64,000 nucleotides of DNA from Emydura subglobosa (GCA_007922225.1 ML679973.1:3166033-3230032), one strand, 5' to 3'. Counted from the first letter of the stretch, positions 22,504-35,282 are shown. Notes: a model not told the origin generated them from the letters alone. A program made the numbers and translations.

Positions 22504-24137
22504 CTGTGTCAAAAAAACAAAAAGCAGTAATAGATTATATAATCTCACATTTGTGTCACGCCTTTCATCCCAAAGAATTTTACAAAGTGAAAAAATGAAA
22601 CTGTGATAGTGGATTTGTATCTTTTATAGCATTAAAAGCAGATTTTGAAAGGTTTCTTTTTGTGTGTGGAAATATTTTGAGAGACTAATAGAACTAAGAA
22701 AAGCAGTTTTATATATATATGTATTTAAATTAATTGAAAATAGGCCTTAAAATATCATATTTTTAATCTTATTTTCAGGTCTCTCGCTCTCAAAAGCTAT
22801 CCTGTAAAAAGTTATACATAATGAGACTTAGCTTTGTAAAATACATAATTCTTTTATCAGTTAATGAAAAGAAAAACATTACTAGCATTTTTCAATACAA
22901 CTGAAAATTTATGAACAATGAATAGCTTGTTATATGTCATCTACTTCTATATTTGAAGCTGCATCTGGAAGTCTTTATTTGGGCTCCTGAACTGCCTGAA
23001 TACTTTCATGAAGATCCTGTCCTTCATCATAGTAGCCATTGTTTTGTTGAAGATCCCCTTCTATAACACAAGGAACAGAGCTCCAGTTTCTCATGAAAGG
23101 AGCCATTGCTGTGTTATAGATATTATCTAACTCTATAAACCGGGAAATTAAAACACTACAGTGTGTATCAGTTACAATTAATCTATACAGACATCACTAA
23201 TGCAAAATCTCAAAACCAAAAAAAGGAAAAGTTAAAAACATCCAATAGTACATACCCTTTTACTCCTCCATCAAAAGACATACTTCTTACCACTAGCACA
23301 AACATACCTCAGACAACACATCACAACCTTAATTTTGCCCCAGTAGAGGTGCCAGTCTTCCTGCACCCTCTTCCCCAAACTTAAGTGTACGTGATTTCAT
23401 AAAGCTGTGTATAGATCTGGGGGAAAATGAGTCTGGTCTGTTTGTGTGTGGTGGCAGTGGTGGCAAGTTTGAGTAAAGTAGGTTGTTCATATGTAAAATA
23501 TCGAAGTAATTCAAACATAACTGAAAAATTCTCATGGAAAGAAAGGGAAACTTGAACTTTGGAAAGCTGCAATGCTGAAGGACTCCAGGAACTCAGTCTC
23601 CCCTTATCAAGATACTATATATAAAAATGTTGTATACAGAAGAAATATCACCTTTCTGTTCCTACTTGATATTCCCCTGCTTATCCATCCAAGGATTGCA
23701 TTGCGGTAATACAACAGATCATTGGATACCTTAAGGAGACAGGATACCAGATTCAATAGACCATTGGTCTATCCCAGTATAGTATGGAAACAGAACAGTG
23801 GATAAGATAAACAATGGTCTGTTCAGGTATAGCAGAGAGAAAGGATACTAATCTTGATAAGCACCATAGAAAGGCCTGTATATAAATAATAAATTGGACT
23901 TTTGTGATGTGATAATTCCTAATTTCTTATAAAGAAGAACAAATGCAGCTTCATATGTTGTAAAAGACACTAAATGTCAAATACCTAGAAAACTGCCCAG
24001 CAAAAATGTTGAATAATTAAAATATAAAGAGATTAAATTATACCATTTACAAAGTTCAAACCCCTTTTACAGATCTTTTCAATGCATCAATAAATATTTT
24101 AATGTCATATTGTACCTGCTTTGAAATATGTTACTTG

Positions 24138-24833
24138 TGTGACAGGGGCTACGGGAGGGTGGTAGAAGGGCGCTACGTTAGCCCAAGAATGATCAAGGCC
24201 CTGTTCCCCTAGCCGCTGCCCAAGGCTTCCTCCAGGGTCAGCTGAGGGCAGAGCCAGCTGGAACCAATTAGAGTCAGCTGAGGCCAGAGCCAGCTGAGAC
24301 CCATTAAGCACTGCCTGGGAGGAGATATGAGCTCCCTGCCAGCCAGGCAGGGTGCTCTTGGAGTTTGGAGGTCAGAAGCTTTGGAGAAGGAGAAGGAGAA
24401 GGAGAAGGAGAAGGAGAAGGAGAAGGAGAGTGAGTGAGTGAGTGAGTGAGTGAGTGACAGACAGACAGACAGACAGAGGAAAGCAAGGGCTTGCCCGGTG
24501 GAGTGGCTACTTAGCCCCAACGGGGACCAGGGTAGGGAAGCAGCCCACAGAAAAGACTTACGTATTGCCTTAGAGCAGCAGCCAGCCACTGCTGTCAGCC
24601 AGGGTCTCTGGGCTGGTGTCCGAAGAAGAGGGCGGGCTCGGACACCCCCTACCCCAAACCTTAGAACCCAAGGTCCCAAGGGCACTACTCGGCCTGCAAA
24701 GGCCTGAAAGAAGACTGGCCTGAAGAGAGGCGGCCGCCATCTTGAGACTGGTGGGAGCTCCGGGCGGCCATTTTGTGCCTACCACAGTGAAAAAGCGCTC
24801 GGCCCACGGGAGCACGAAGGCCACCCCATCACA
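24138..24833. mobile_element. LTR-like element with compound microsatellites
   Basis: TGTGACAGGGGCTACGGG starts it and CCACCCCATCACA ends it, a TG...CA element of 696 bp flanked by CTTG on both sides (24134-24137 and 24834-24837). I see no AATAAA and no genes. The interior is GC-rich and holds three consecutive microsatellites. A solo LTR is the likely explanation; a different class of non-autonomous element is possible. Confidence 0.65.
24382..24478. repeat. Compound microsatellite (GGAGAA)n-(GTGA)n-(CAGA)n
   Basis: About eight GGAGAA units run directly into about seven GTGA units and then about five CAGA units, all inside the LTR-like element. Confidence 0.9.
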
Positions 24834-25313
24834 CTTGTCATAACATTTCTGCCTCTACCCCAGTATACAACCAGTATAAGCTAAGAAGCTCAAACTCTAA
24901 TTTATATAACTGTAATCTTGTATTTGTTAGTTTTGGGTTGCCAAGAAGATTTTGATAAATGAAAAATTTATTGCTGGCTTGCTAAAATAAATCAGAACAT
25001 AAGGAATAAAGCTGAAGATTTTGAAATAATGTACATGTGATGTGGTGATGTTTGTGTGCTTCTTTGCAACATAATAAATTTAAACTTCTTTATACACTGC
25101 AGTCTTAAAGTACTATAAAGCAATAGACAGACGTATGTTCTGATACCCAAATATAATTTTTTTTCTGTGAAACTCATGAAAAGAAAAATCATTGACATAT
25201 CTAGCAAACGCCTAGTTGTGACAATGTGAGAAAGAAAAACAGAAGTAAATATGAAGCCCATTAAATCCCTAATACTATAAATTTTACAGGGAGATCTGCA
25301 TATCCTTACCTAC

Positions 25314-27220
25314 TGTGACAGATGTGATGCTTTGGAAACATGGAATATTCAAAGGTCATTATATTTAGAGGGGACAGATGCTAGGGAGACATGGAATATT
25401 TACAGACTAGAGTAAATCAACTTTATAAATGTTATAAGTATCGTGATGGACTGGCTAGTGATTGTATTCCTGGCTCAATGGCAAATCCCTAATGCTGAAA
25501 CAAAGCAGGTAAGAAGTCAGTGGAAGTTTTGCCTCTGGGGAAATAGTACATACTGGTTTGATGTGGTTCAAGAGGCCTAGCAGAGAAAACTGAAAACTGT
25601 ATGAAATAACCACCCTGATGTAGGGAGAGAGGTCACTGTCACTCAATCCAGAACTGTCATGAAAGTCTGACAGAGACAAAACCCGTGTGTAAGCGGGAGA
25701 ATGGGCTCACTGTTGTGGGGAACTTTCCTGGCTTATACACTATCCCGGTAGAGTTGGCTAGCAAAAGGATCTGAGTCCTTGCTCCCACTCTCTTTACCCA
25801 GAGGCCCACCTGACCTTGAGGGCTCCCCTCCCACTCTCCTGTGTGGTGGGGTCCCTGTAACCCCGACAAGGCTGGGCCCCGGATTCCTGGGGCTCAACCC
25901 CCAATCTTGCCGTGCTCCCTTAGGGCAGGGACAATGGTGTCCCCACTTGGGGGTCTAACTCTGCACTGGGTGCTTCTCTGACCCACTAATCATTGCATAC
26001 AGTGCAAAGCAATACAATTTATTAAACAAACAGCAATCAAAAATGAAATAAAAAATAAAAAAAGAGGAGAAGGGTGTTTTCCTTTATCCTAACATTGCCC
26101 CCTGGCACGGGGGCACCACAAACAGTGTAAGGGATGTAAGGGAGGTTCACAGTCTGTGTCACACGTCGCAGGCCCCCTGCCCAAGCCCTGGCTGTGCTGC
26201 AGGGATGCAGAGAGTCAGACACTCGCTCTGGCAGTGGCCACATGCTCCCAGGATCTAGGGGCAGAGCCCTTCTCCCCAGCATCAGCTCCCTGTCGGGGTC
26301 ACAGTCCCCCTGTGAGTCTGGCCTGTGCAGCCTCTGGGCTGGTGGTGTCTCACTGCACTGGGCCCTGCCCAGTGTCCCCCTCGCTCTCCCCAGCTGCTCA
26401 CCACACCCAGCTCCAGAAAGCTCCAGCCCCAATTCATGCTTTGCCCTGCTTCAGTGCAGCTGTGCTCAGCTCTCTGGGATGCCCCTCTGGCTCTGCTGCT
26501 GTGGGTCAGCTCAGCTTAGCCCAGCCCAGCTCCCTGTGCCTCTTCTCTGGCCTCCCAGCCTCTGGCTGCTTTCTCCTTAGCTCAGCCCTGCTCCCTGCCC
26601 AGGCACTGGCAGCTCCAGCTCACACAGAAAACGGGACCACCCCTGCCCTCCTGGCTCCCTCATTGGCCTGCCCACCCTGTCAATCAGGCTGACCTGAGTT
26701 GGCCTCTTTCCACTTTCCACTGGGAGCTGTGTCTGCTTCCTCAAGAAATAGCCAACTAAAAAGACCCACTAAGTTTCAGTAAGGGGCTAACAGACCCCTT
26801 ACATTTAGAAAGGGCCTGAAGTACTTGGATCCTATTAGGGTCTCTGTGTAAAAGATGGATGGATACCTGGCTATAAGCTAAGAAATACACAGAAGCTGTT
26901 TATTGTTTTTAAGATATGTTTTCTTTTAATGCTTTTGTTCTCAATAAACAGCATTTTGCTTTATGTAAGCTGACTCATTACTGGTTAACCCTGTCATTGC
27001 CCCTGAGGAACAGAACTGCAGGTACTGAATTAAAATCAGATTTGCAGAGATAATCACAGTGAATTGCAGGATTCTGCAGCCAAAGGCCCAGGTCTAGAGG
27101 GAGAGATTCATGGGACTCTGCCCAAGAAAAGTGACAGCTAGAGGCCCAAGACCTAACAGGAGTGACCTCAAGGAAGTCACAAAGGGGTCAGAGGTGCAGT
27201 TACTTTGGGAACTGTGACAC
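25314..27220. mobile_element. Nested LTR-like block, boundaries uncertain
   Basis: An outer plus-strand segment (25314 to about 25710 and 26804 to about 27220) begins TGTGACAGATGTG and has AATAAA at 26943. An inner minus-oriented segment (about 25711-26803) has AATAAA on the minus strand (26018-26023) and ends reading TGTTGTGGGG and CCCCTTACA on the plus strand. The inner part is GC-rich with overlapping frames that I take for composition artefacts. I could not find a convincing target duplication. A duplicated ACATGGAATATT block sits near 25340 and 25390. Confidence 0.45.
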
Positions 27221-27438
27221 CAAGCTACTCCAAAGTGTTGTTATGGGGCTTAATTCAAAAATTTTAAAAAGACTTTCAGATCCAAGGACTAGATTATCCC
27301 TTCTCATGTTAAAATCCATAGAGAGTTCATGACAAACATTCAGCAGAGGGCAGGGTTTGCCCTTCACCTCCACATGGATTGAGCTGGGATGTTTGCCCCA
27401 AATCTGGAGGATTTCAAGAGAACAAGAAAAGGTCTGGA

Positions 27439-27888
27439 AAGAGCTGGTTGAAAATTTTCTGACAATGTTTTTCCATTGGAAATGCCACTTTGTTGAAATA
27501 TACACTTTCTGCAGGAATGTGGTGATTTTGACAAAATTTCAGTTAGATGAAAATTTGAAAAAAGCATTTCAATAAAGTCAGAATGTTACTGAAATGGAAT
27601 GTTTTGATTTTTTTGTAGTGAAACAACTTTTTTGTTGTGAAACAACTGAAACAAACCTTATTCATTATAATTATAATTATATTATATTATACTATATTAT
27701 AAATGACAGTATAAAATAAAAAAGTCAACTTTGGAACAAAACCATTTTAGTGGCTGAAACTACCTTTTCCAAAAGTTTGTTTTACAAGAAATTTCAAAAA
27801 TTTTATTTTTGCTCTGATTTGGAAAGAAAACATTTTGGAATTTCATAATTTTTCATGGAATAGAACTTCTGAATTTCAACCAGCTCTA
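27439..27888. mobile_element. hAT-like MITE with AGAGCTGG ends, copy 2
   Basis: It starts AGAGCTGGTTGAAAATTTTC and ends GAATTTCAACCAGCTCTA, the same termini as the element at 5915. The flanks GGTCTGGA and GATCTGCA agree at six of eight positions, in keeping with an old 8-bp duplication. The A/T-rich body is non-coding and contains a TATTA-rich stretch near 27665. Confidence 0.65.
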
Positions 27889-28894
27889 GATCTGCAAAGA
27901 CCCTTTTTTTCATGCCTGCTTTGTGACTCTGTCCCACACTGCTCCAATGGGATTTTCCCAGGCTGTGACTGCCAACCGGACTTCCCCTTAATGAGGGCTT
28001 CCCACTGGGTAGAAGGCTCTGCAATAAAAGCAATGCAACCCCAAGTGGCATCAAGAGTAGAGAGGGATGGAGGAGAGGATGTGTGTTCTTCTACCCAATG
28101 CAGAACTGCTCATTGCCTGCTCAGTCCACTTCTATGAATAGACCTCAGTGGGGTTCTGTGCGGGGTAGGGGTTGAGGAAGGGGAGTAAGAGAGACATCAC
28201 AACAACAACAATGCTGTGGATGAGGCTGACTCCCCCCACATTCCATGCAGAAGGTGTGAGATCTGTGCATGGAACTTGAGGCAGAATCTGGTAGGCATTA
28301 TAGAAATGCAAATAATTATATTATGTGCCACTTGTCCCACATGTAATATATTTAACAAGTGTATTTCAAAATTTGAAAAAGCTTGGACCTTTATATAAAT
28401 TCCCATAAAGAAAAAAACTTACATTTAAAATCTGTTAAAGTTGCCTAAGGAGAACACCTCCTCACTCCCTTCGCCACACAAACCCTTAAAAGTAAGGAAT
28501 TATCTAGTTAAAATATTCCTCTTTCACCTTACCACCACCAAACATCATATTCACCATTTTCATAGACAGATTCCTCCCCTCCATAAATAACTCCTATCAT
28601 GTATAGTAACACAACACACATATCCCAATTTCCATGATAACACTATAACATAAACCTTAATTCCAACAACAGCACGTCTTTCGGACATTCATATACCAGA
28701 ATATTATGTGTTCTTCTCTGATGGGTAAGTCTGAAGTCAGAGTTAAAGTTCTGCATTATAATGCAATTGTGGGGAATACTGTATATGCTGGAGGTGTGTT
28801 TTTTAAGGGTTTTCTCTTTGGGAATTTCCTTTTTTAAAACTATATGTAGGAATTTAGTGGAAAATATCATACACAGACCTTTTAAAACCCGTTC

Positions 28895-29032
28895 TCAGTC
28901 AGGCACTAATTCAGGAATGTATTTAAGCATTCGATAACTTAAAGCATATGCTTGAGTCCCAATGATTTCAATGAGATTTAAATATATGTTTAAACATGTG
29001 CTTAAGTGTTTTTCTGATTTTGGGGCTAATAT
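28895..29032. mobile_element. Palindromic MITE remnant
   Basis: Repeated inverted TTTAAGCAT and ATGCTTGAG/CATGTGCTTAAG blocks around AATGATTTCAATGAGATT form an imperfect palindrome related to 21818-21975. Confidence 0.5.
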
Positions 29033-29664
29033 TGTTACGCAGATTATTAACTGGGAAGACAACAAAAGAATATATTGAAGGTCAAGTCACTGTTTTATTT
29101 TTGGTGTTATGTACTAAAGAAAAGAATATTATTTTCACGAAAGAGGTAAAATATTGTACATAGTAGGAAGGATCAACCACCGGAAGATTAAATGTGTATC
29201 AGAAATCTAAAAATGCTTAGAAAAGGACAAGAAAGCAGAGCTGTCCCATTTCATTTAATTTGCTATGTATTCTGTGATTCATTTCCTTATTGTTTTCATT
29301 TAAGATCTGCATTTTAAAAAACAAATACATCATTTTAATAATTTTAAAACAGCATAAATTAGAAACAGCAGACCATATCATTCTGATACTTTAGTGCAGA
29401 ACATATCATTCTGAAGACTCCTCTGCAAACATGGTTTAAATGACTTCCTCAGCATTGAAGGAAATCTATGGCCAAGATAAGGAGCATGGATACAATCCAG
29501 TTTTCTTGGATCCCTTCCAGTGATTTAATCATAAGACCATCTTCCAGAACAAACAGCATTTGATCATGTAATTACAGTCTGTATCATTTATCTGTCATTT
29601 TACAGAGAGTGTAGCTAAGCACATAGCTTTGGTCTAATCTTTTCCTAATGGGACAAAAACATAC

Positions 29665-29743
29665 CTGGTTTTACATGTCTTGTACTCTACTTTAAGAATT
29701 GGTTTACAAGACTCAGGTCTTTTCCCATCTCTTTGAATTTTTC
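29665..29743 (-). CDS. STXBP5L: STXBP5L internal exon, charged inter-blade loop
   Basis: This 79-nt exon completes the split Gly codon and encodes 25 residues, KIQRDGKRPESCKPILKVEY then KTCKT, and ends with two bases of a Ser codon (CAG|GTATGT donor; CCACAG acceptor). ESCKPILKVEYKTCK is close to human STXBP5L; STXBP5 has EPCKPILKVEFKTTR here (from memory), so this is one of the better paralogue discriminators. The start of the loop, KIQRDGKRP, is the more variable part. Confidence 0.94.
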
Positions 29744-30333
29744 CTGTGGAAAGAAAGAAGGTTAAAAACCTTACTAAAACTTCTAATTGCCACCACACTG
29801 AATAGTTATTTATAGAGCACAATAATTGAACTTTCAACTCATTGCAGATGGCAGAGTACTAATACCTTTTTTCCATTGCACCTTGGATATTAATTTGTCT
29901 GAAATAATATGATTCCTTTTGCTCTTTTACTCAACGTATTTTCATTCTTCGCAGCAAATTACTAAGATAACAAACCATGAAAATAGAGGTCCTATTTTCT
30001 TTTAAAATTTTGTTTTAAACACATATGAGCTTAAATGTTGTTTCCCCCAAGAAAAACAAATCAAAGATTGACAGAGGCAGATGGCATCAAACAAAAATCA
30101 GATACTTTGGTGCTGAGACAGGCTTTTTTGAGGCCTCTGATGTAAAATGTAACATAACTGCTATTTGATTTTGAGAATATTCTGCAGATTTAAGAATATA
30201 GGAACTATACAGGAAATGGCTATGAAACTGGAACACAGGACCAAATAAAATTAACTTATCATAGATATCTGCAAATAAAACCATCTCTTTAATTCCTTCC
30301 CTGCAATATTTTTTTAAAAAGCATCTTTCTTAC

Positions 30334-30457
30334 CATGTGGGATTGTTATCTGAAATGGTCTGCTAGGACTTTTCAGATTCCACAGAGTCAAGCTGCCATC
30401 AGAATGACTGCACATGAACTGCTTCCCCTCATGATGCCAACCAACAGAATGAATAGC
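30334..30457 (-). CDS. STXBP5L: STXBP5L internal exon, WD40 blade
   Basis: This exon has 124 nt: 41 whole codons and the first base of a Gly codon. It reads AIHSVGWHHEGKQFMCSHSD, then GSLTLWNLKSPSRPFQITIPH. The WHHEG...CSHSDGSLTLWN text is a clear WD40 repeat with the His-x-Asp turn. The acceptor is CTTTAG and the donor ATG|GTAAGA. The next exon follows after only 590 nt, the shortest intron in the window. The position matches tomosyn exactly, between VYYDE and the charged GK...RDGK loop. Confidence 0.94.
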
Positions 30458-31080
30458 CTAAAGAAATAGTAGTGAGAATAGATAGTAAAGTCAGTACAAA
30501 ATACATTAACCAATACAGCTACATTTTAATGTATGATTTTGGCTTATCCTTATCCAATGGCATATCAATAATTGGGTGCCTCGTTTGTCTGCACCTCTTT
30601 ACAGTACGTTCACTCAAATTGCTCATCAGATCAGACAAAAGAAGTATCTTCAACTGTACATGCTAACTTAAATGTGTAGTAACTTTTCTTAATGTGTATC
30701 ATTCTCCACATGCACAGAGTGTTTTACTGAAAACACCAGATATGCATGCAAGTTCAGATTATGCTAGTGGGGACTCACTACAAGGGAAGTTTGTGACATT
30801 TCTCAGGTGTACATATGGTTGTGAGACACCTCACCCACCTGCCCTGAGCCTGAGGAAGTCTTGTCTATGCCTGCTGTGGATCAGCTCCCTGAAACAATCA
30901 GCCTTTGGCAGCACAAGCACTGCCTTCCAGGCTTCCGAAGGCCTTGTGCTCTCTGTACAGGTTAGGGATAAGCACACACCAATCCCTGAGTCCTCTGAGC
31001 GCCCTTCTGGAATGCCCAGTCTCTGATCCAATGAACACTCAATGAAAATTCTCAAATCCTCTATTCTCAAAAGAATAACA

Positions 31081-31484
31081 CAGTAGAACCTTAGAGTTAC
31101 GAACACCTCGGGAATGGAGGTTGCTCATAAGTCTGAAATGTTCTGAACTCTGAACAAAACCTTATGATTGCTCTTTCAAAAGTTTACAACTGAACATTGA
31201 CTTAATACAGCTTTGAAACTTTACTATGCAGAAAAAAATGCTGGTTTTAGCCATCTTAATTTAAATGAAACAAGGACAGAAAGTTTCCTTACCTTGTTAA
31301 ATCTTTTTTTTTAAACTTTCTCTTTATTTTTTTAGTAATTTACATTTAACACAGTAGTGAATTGTATTTGATTTTTTTTTTTGTCTCTGCTACTGCCTGA
31401 TTGCATACTTCTGGTTCCAAATGAAGTGTGTGGTAGATTGGTCAGTTCATAACTCTGATGTTTCATAACTCTGAGGTTCTACTG
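31081..31484. mobile_element. Tigger-like (pogo group) non-autonomous DNA element
   Basis: CAGTAGAACCTTAGAGTTAC at the left and CATAACTCTGAGGTTCTACTG (shortened here) at the right are inverted repeats typical of Tigger elements. TA follows the right end; the left flank reads CA, a likely decayed TA target. The 404-bp interior has no transposase. Confidence 0.75.
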
Positions 31485-31864
31485 TACACCCCAGCTTGCA
31501 AGATTCATCTTAAAATACTATTTAGATATTCATATATTGAAAGCAAAAGTTTATTATCAAGAAGCAGAGATTGAAGTGACAGATAGTGTGAATACTGGAA
31601 ACAAATGGTAAATGTAAAACAAAATCATAACACACTTTCTAGAGCTAAATTTAATTAACATGGCATTCCTCTATCTTCTATAAGTTTAGCTTATCCTAAG
31701 TCCTTTTCCCAGCATTTTCAGACAGATTGGCTCAGATCCCTTCTCATAAGATCAAGCCTGATGGCAGCTTATCCTCAAAGACTGAAGGAATAATTGGGGA
31801 TTTATCTGCACCTCAGATATAGTTTCAGAAGTTCATTGTCTTACTCCTAACCAGCATATGGTTG

Positions 31865-32168
31865 AGGTCTTGTCTACACAGGGACATCTAGGAAAATTAA
31901 TCCAAATTAACCAAAGGCATGCATTTGAAGTGAATTAATTAAGTACATTAAACCCCTGTCTGAACACCCTCATTCAGAATTAAAGTGATTTTTATTTGGT
32001 TTACCTTAATTCGCTCCAAAAGTGAACTAAACTGCATTTATGGCACTTTAATTCTGAATAAGTGCATCTACACAGGTATTTAATGCAGTTTAACTAATCC
32101 ATTTAAAATTCACACCTTTCGTTAATTTGGATTAATTTTCCTGTATGTCCTTGTATAGACAAGCCCTC
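31865..32168. mobile_element. MITE with AGGTCTTGTCTACAC ends
   Basis: The left end AGGTCTTGTCTACACAGGGA and the right end TCCTTGTATAGACAAGCCCT are inverted copies, and the interior AATTAATCC/GGATTAATT blocks are also inverted. The element at 58381 belongs to the same family, sharing CACCCTCATTCAGAATTAAA. Confidence 0.7.
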
Positions 32169-32169
32169 A

Positions 32170-32428
32170 GGTTATGTCTGCACTGCAATTAAACACCCAT
32201 AGCTGGTCCAGAAAAGATGACTTGTGGGATTCGGTCTAAAGGACTGTTTTATTGCAGTGTAGATATTCAGGCTCAGGCTGGAGTCCAAGCTCTTGGACCC
32301 TCCCCCCATATGGAGTTCCAAGCTCCAGCCCCAGCCTAAACGTCTACATTGCAATTAAACACCCCCTTAGCCTGAGCTCCACGAGCCTAAGCCTAAGTGG
32401 CTGTTTATTTGCAGTGTAGACATAATCC
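32170..32428. mobile_element. MITE with GGTTATGTCTGCACTGCAA ends, abutting the previous one
   Basis: It starts GGTTATGTCTGCACTGCAAT and ends TTTGCAGTGTAGACATAATC, an inverted pair. It begins immediately after the preceding MITE. It contains repeated CAATTAAACACCC blocks near 32187 and 32351. Confidence 0.65.
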
Positions 32429-32934
32429 TTAGTGTCCCTGCATAGACAAGCTGCCAGACATGCTAAATTCTAGCAGTTGGAACACAAAACAAAACATTTG
32501 AAAATTTAGAAATAATTATTTCTGTATTTTTTGTACAAATACATTCCCATGCAAAGCTTTAAAAATTATCTTTACATGCACATTTTTAAAAGAAATAGAT
32601 TAGAAATCAAGAGAATCACTTACTATTTATATAATACAATTATTTGGAACTTTATTGACTAAACAATGGCTTTTTAGAGCCAAAGGAATATATGGATAGA
32701 GAGAATGCCTTCCATGCCTAAACCCAAGTAGCCAGATTAGGGTTGCTTCCTGTAGAAGAATACTAAGAAAGGGGGAAGGGCTCATTGCTCCTTTCCCCCT
32801 CCATACTCCAAATGCATTCACATTAGAGCAGCCATAATTTAACCTTGAATATTTTGGTTTTCATTTCTAAGGTTTATATTCCAGAATAATACAAAGAGTT
32901 TCCTTGTCCTCTTTCTTGCCCATAAGATAGATAA

Positions 32935-33095
32935 ACAAACATGGATTCTGTAAAGGGAAGTCGCCTCACTGATCTATTAGAGTTCAGGTGGCATATTGGC
33001 AAAATAGCATATAATGGAGAACCTGTTAACCTAATTTATTTGGACATTTAACAATTCTTTGACAAAATCCTGCATAAGAGACTATGAAGGAAATG
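32935..33095 (+). mobile_element. LINE RT scrap (CR1 or L2/L3 group)
   Basis: The plus strand decodes to a short run with LTDLLEF and then NLIYLD...FFDKILHK, the first RT motif region of CR1-clade LINEs, with a stop in it. It is too short to classify further. Confidence 0.55.
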
Positions 33096-34997
33096 AAGTA
33101 GTTTTTTGACCTTTAACCCCTAAACTGATTTTGGGGTGCAAGTTTAAATTTTGTATCATGTGCTAAGGCATATTAGGGTTTTAAGATATTAAATAGGAAT
33201 TATTAGAGCTGTTATGCAAGATAGAAACATAAGAATTTGTATAACAACTAAGAAAGGCTTGGCAATAAGCTGAGGCTTAGTGAGCCTGTTAATAGTCTGA
33301 TAGTTAGCCTAAGTAACAAAGGAGTTAGCATGACTTCTTAACCTAAGGTTATACAATTTAGAAATTTTTGTAACATGTAGCTTGTAATAAACAAGTTCAC
33401 CACAGAAGCATAAAATAATATATTTTGGGAGGATTTTTTAGTATGTGTAACTATGAGGCTAACCGCATTAACTTACTGAAAACATTGGGAAATGTATTAA
33501 TGCAGTACTGATACAAATAGCTTATGCCAGAAATGAGCAATTAGAATTCCAGTTATAGGAATCCGGAAAAATCACACATGGGAAAGGGATCTGAAAGTAA
33601 ATTTGGTCACAGAATGTATATGTATGAAAAATATATGTATAAAACCTGATACATGAATGTTCATGTGGGACATCGAGAGTGACTGAGTAGGCAGCAGCCC
33701 AAAACATCATCTCCTCTTGTGGTGTGTGCCACTGACTGTTTCTTCCATCTTTGTTTCTAATGGCCTCCATAAGGTTGTAAGTATGTCAACACTGTGGGAT
33801 TGTTTAAGTATGCATGATCCATGGGGTCATTTTGCTATACTTTTCTTACTCTTTTATTTTCCTGTGATTTCAATTGTATTTGTCTGTACTAACTGAGGCT
33901 CAAAGTCTTGGAGTGTGCTACACCAATCTCAAGCTCAATAACATTTCTTATGCAGCTGTTGAGTAAAAGAATCTGTTATTTGTAATAAGTACATTTGCAC
34001 CCCATTCACATATTTATTGTTTTGCCCTATGTTCAACAATTTAGTGACATACAAAATTTAACTTCCTATTTTGTCGAACTTAACTCTTAAAATTAAGAAA
34101 AATTCATTTTGTCTCAATGCGTTGGCTATATAATTAAAAAAACAAGTTATCTAATAACTGATGGATGAATAATTGAATGGAAAAGGATGACATTTTCAGC
34201 TGTGGTGCTTCATACAAGTTGAAAACATACTGTAAATATGCGATAAGGGAAAGCCAAATATGTATTGGAAAGATTAAATAGGTAGACAATAGAAAGAGAA
34301 AATGAGTGCACAAAAGTAAGAAACCAAGTATGTTGCTTGAATAATGAGATGACAGCTGTATGAAGCAAGGGTGTGAAAATGGAATGACAACAAAAAGATG
34401 CAGTTTGGCAGGAAGATAATAAAGAAGAGATTAAAGTTAATGTGTGAAATATTAGAAAGAAAAGGATAGAGAAGAAAAATAAGAATCAGAACCCATCATA
34501 CAACTGAATATGATAATGTGAGAATATGGCATATCAATTCAAATATGGAGAGAAGAGAATTATGGCATAGAATTTTTGCTTAGAAAATAATTAAAGCTAA
34601 AGAAGCACATAAGCAGAAACTCAGAAAATCCAAAAGGAGCAAGTGGCTTCCCTGAAAGAAGGAACCTGTACAGATGACATTCTCTTCCCAAGCATCTCAT
34701 ATGGGTCATTGCCAGAAACAGGATATCAGACTAGAAGGACAACACATCAATTTGGTAACACAATTCCTATGTTCCTAAGCTTGGTTCTCAAGTTGTTGCT
34801 TTTGCACATCATTAGAAAGTGCTGAATGGATCATAGTTTGAGACCCGCTGCAATTTCCCTGGAACCCATCCCCTGCTACTATTTTACAGAGATCTGTGTC
34901 AGCTACTGAATGGCAAAAATTACCTTGTATTTTTCTATAAATAAAAATATGGGAGCCCTATTTTCAAAAGTGAATGCACAAACCACAAAAATTGATT

Positions 34998-35282
34998 CTA
35001 AGACCCTGTCTACACATAAATTTGTCCCAGTTTAAACTAAGCATATCTTAACTAATTTATTTAAATCAGTGAAAACCCCTAAGTGGACAGACTTAAATCA
35101 CTTTTAAAATGGCTTATGTCAATTTAGCTTAAGGAACTGGTTTAAACTGATAAGGAACCGATAAAACTGATAAGGAACAGGTTTAAACTAAATTGATATA
35201 AGCCATTTTAAAATTAATATAGTGTACACACAGGGGTTTTTAGTAAACCAGTGCAAGTTTGTGTGTAGAAAAGGCTTTATAC
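34998..35282. mobile_element. Palindromic MITE
   Basis: CCTGTCTACACATAAATTTG at the left and TTTGTGTGTAGAAAAGGCTT at the right are imperfect inverted ends. TTTAAAATGGCTTATGTCAA near 35103 is inverted at TTGATATAAGCCATTTTAAA near 35192. A tandem ACTGATAAGGAAC is repeated near 35147. Confidence 0.6.

Larger units (their letters stand above)
22504..29664 (-). other. STXBP5L intron, 7.2 kb
   Basis: Holds the LTR-like element at 24138, the nested LTR-like block at 25314-27220, a MITE at 27439 and a palindromic MITE at 28895. The 22510-24130, 24840-25310, 27900-28880 and 29040-29660 stretches show nothing recognisable. Confidence 0.65.

Noticed and set aside
26156..26692. 178-codon plus-strand frame and overlapping frames in the GC-rich part
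   Set aside because: Several overlapping frames on both strands in a GC-rich LTR-like segment, with no domain and no codon bias I would trust.
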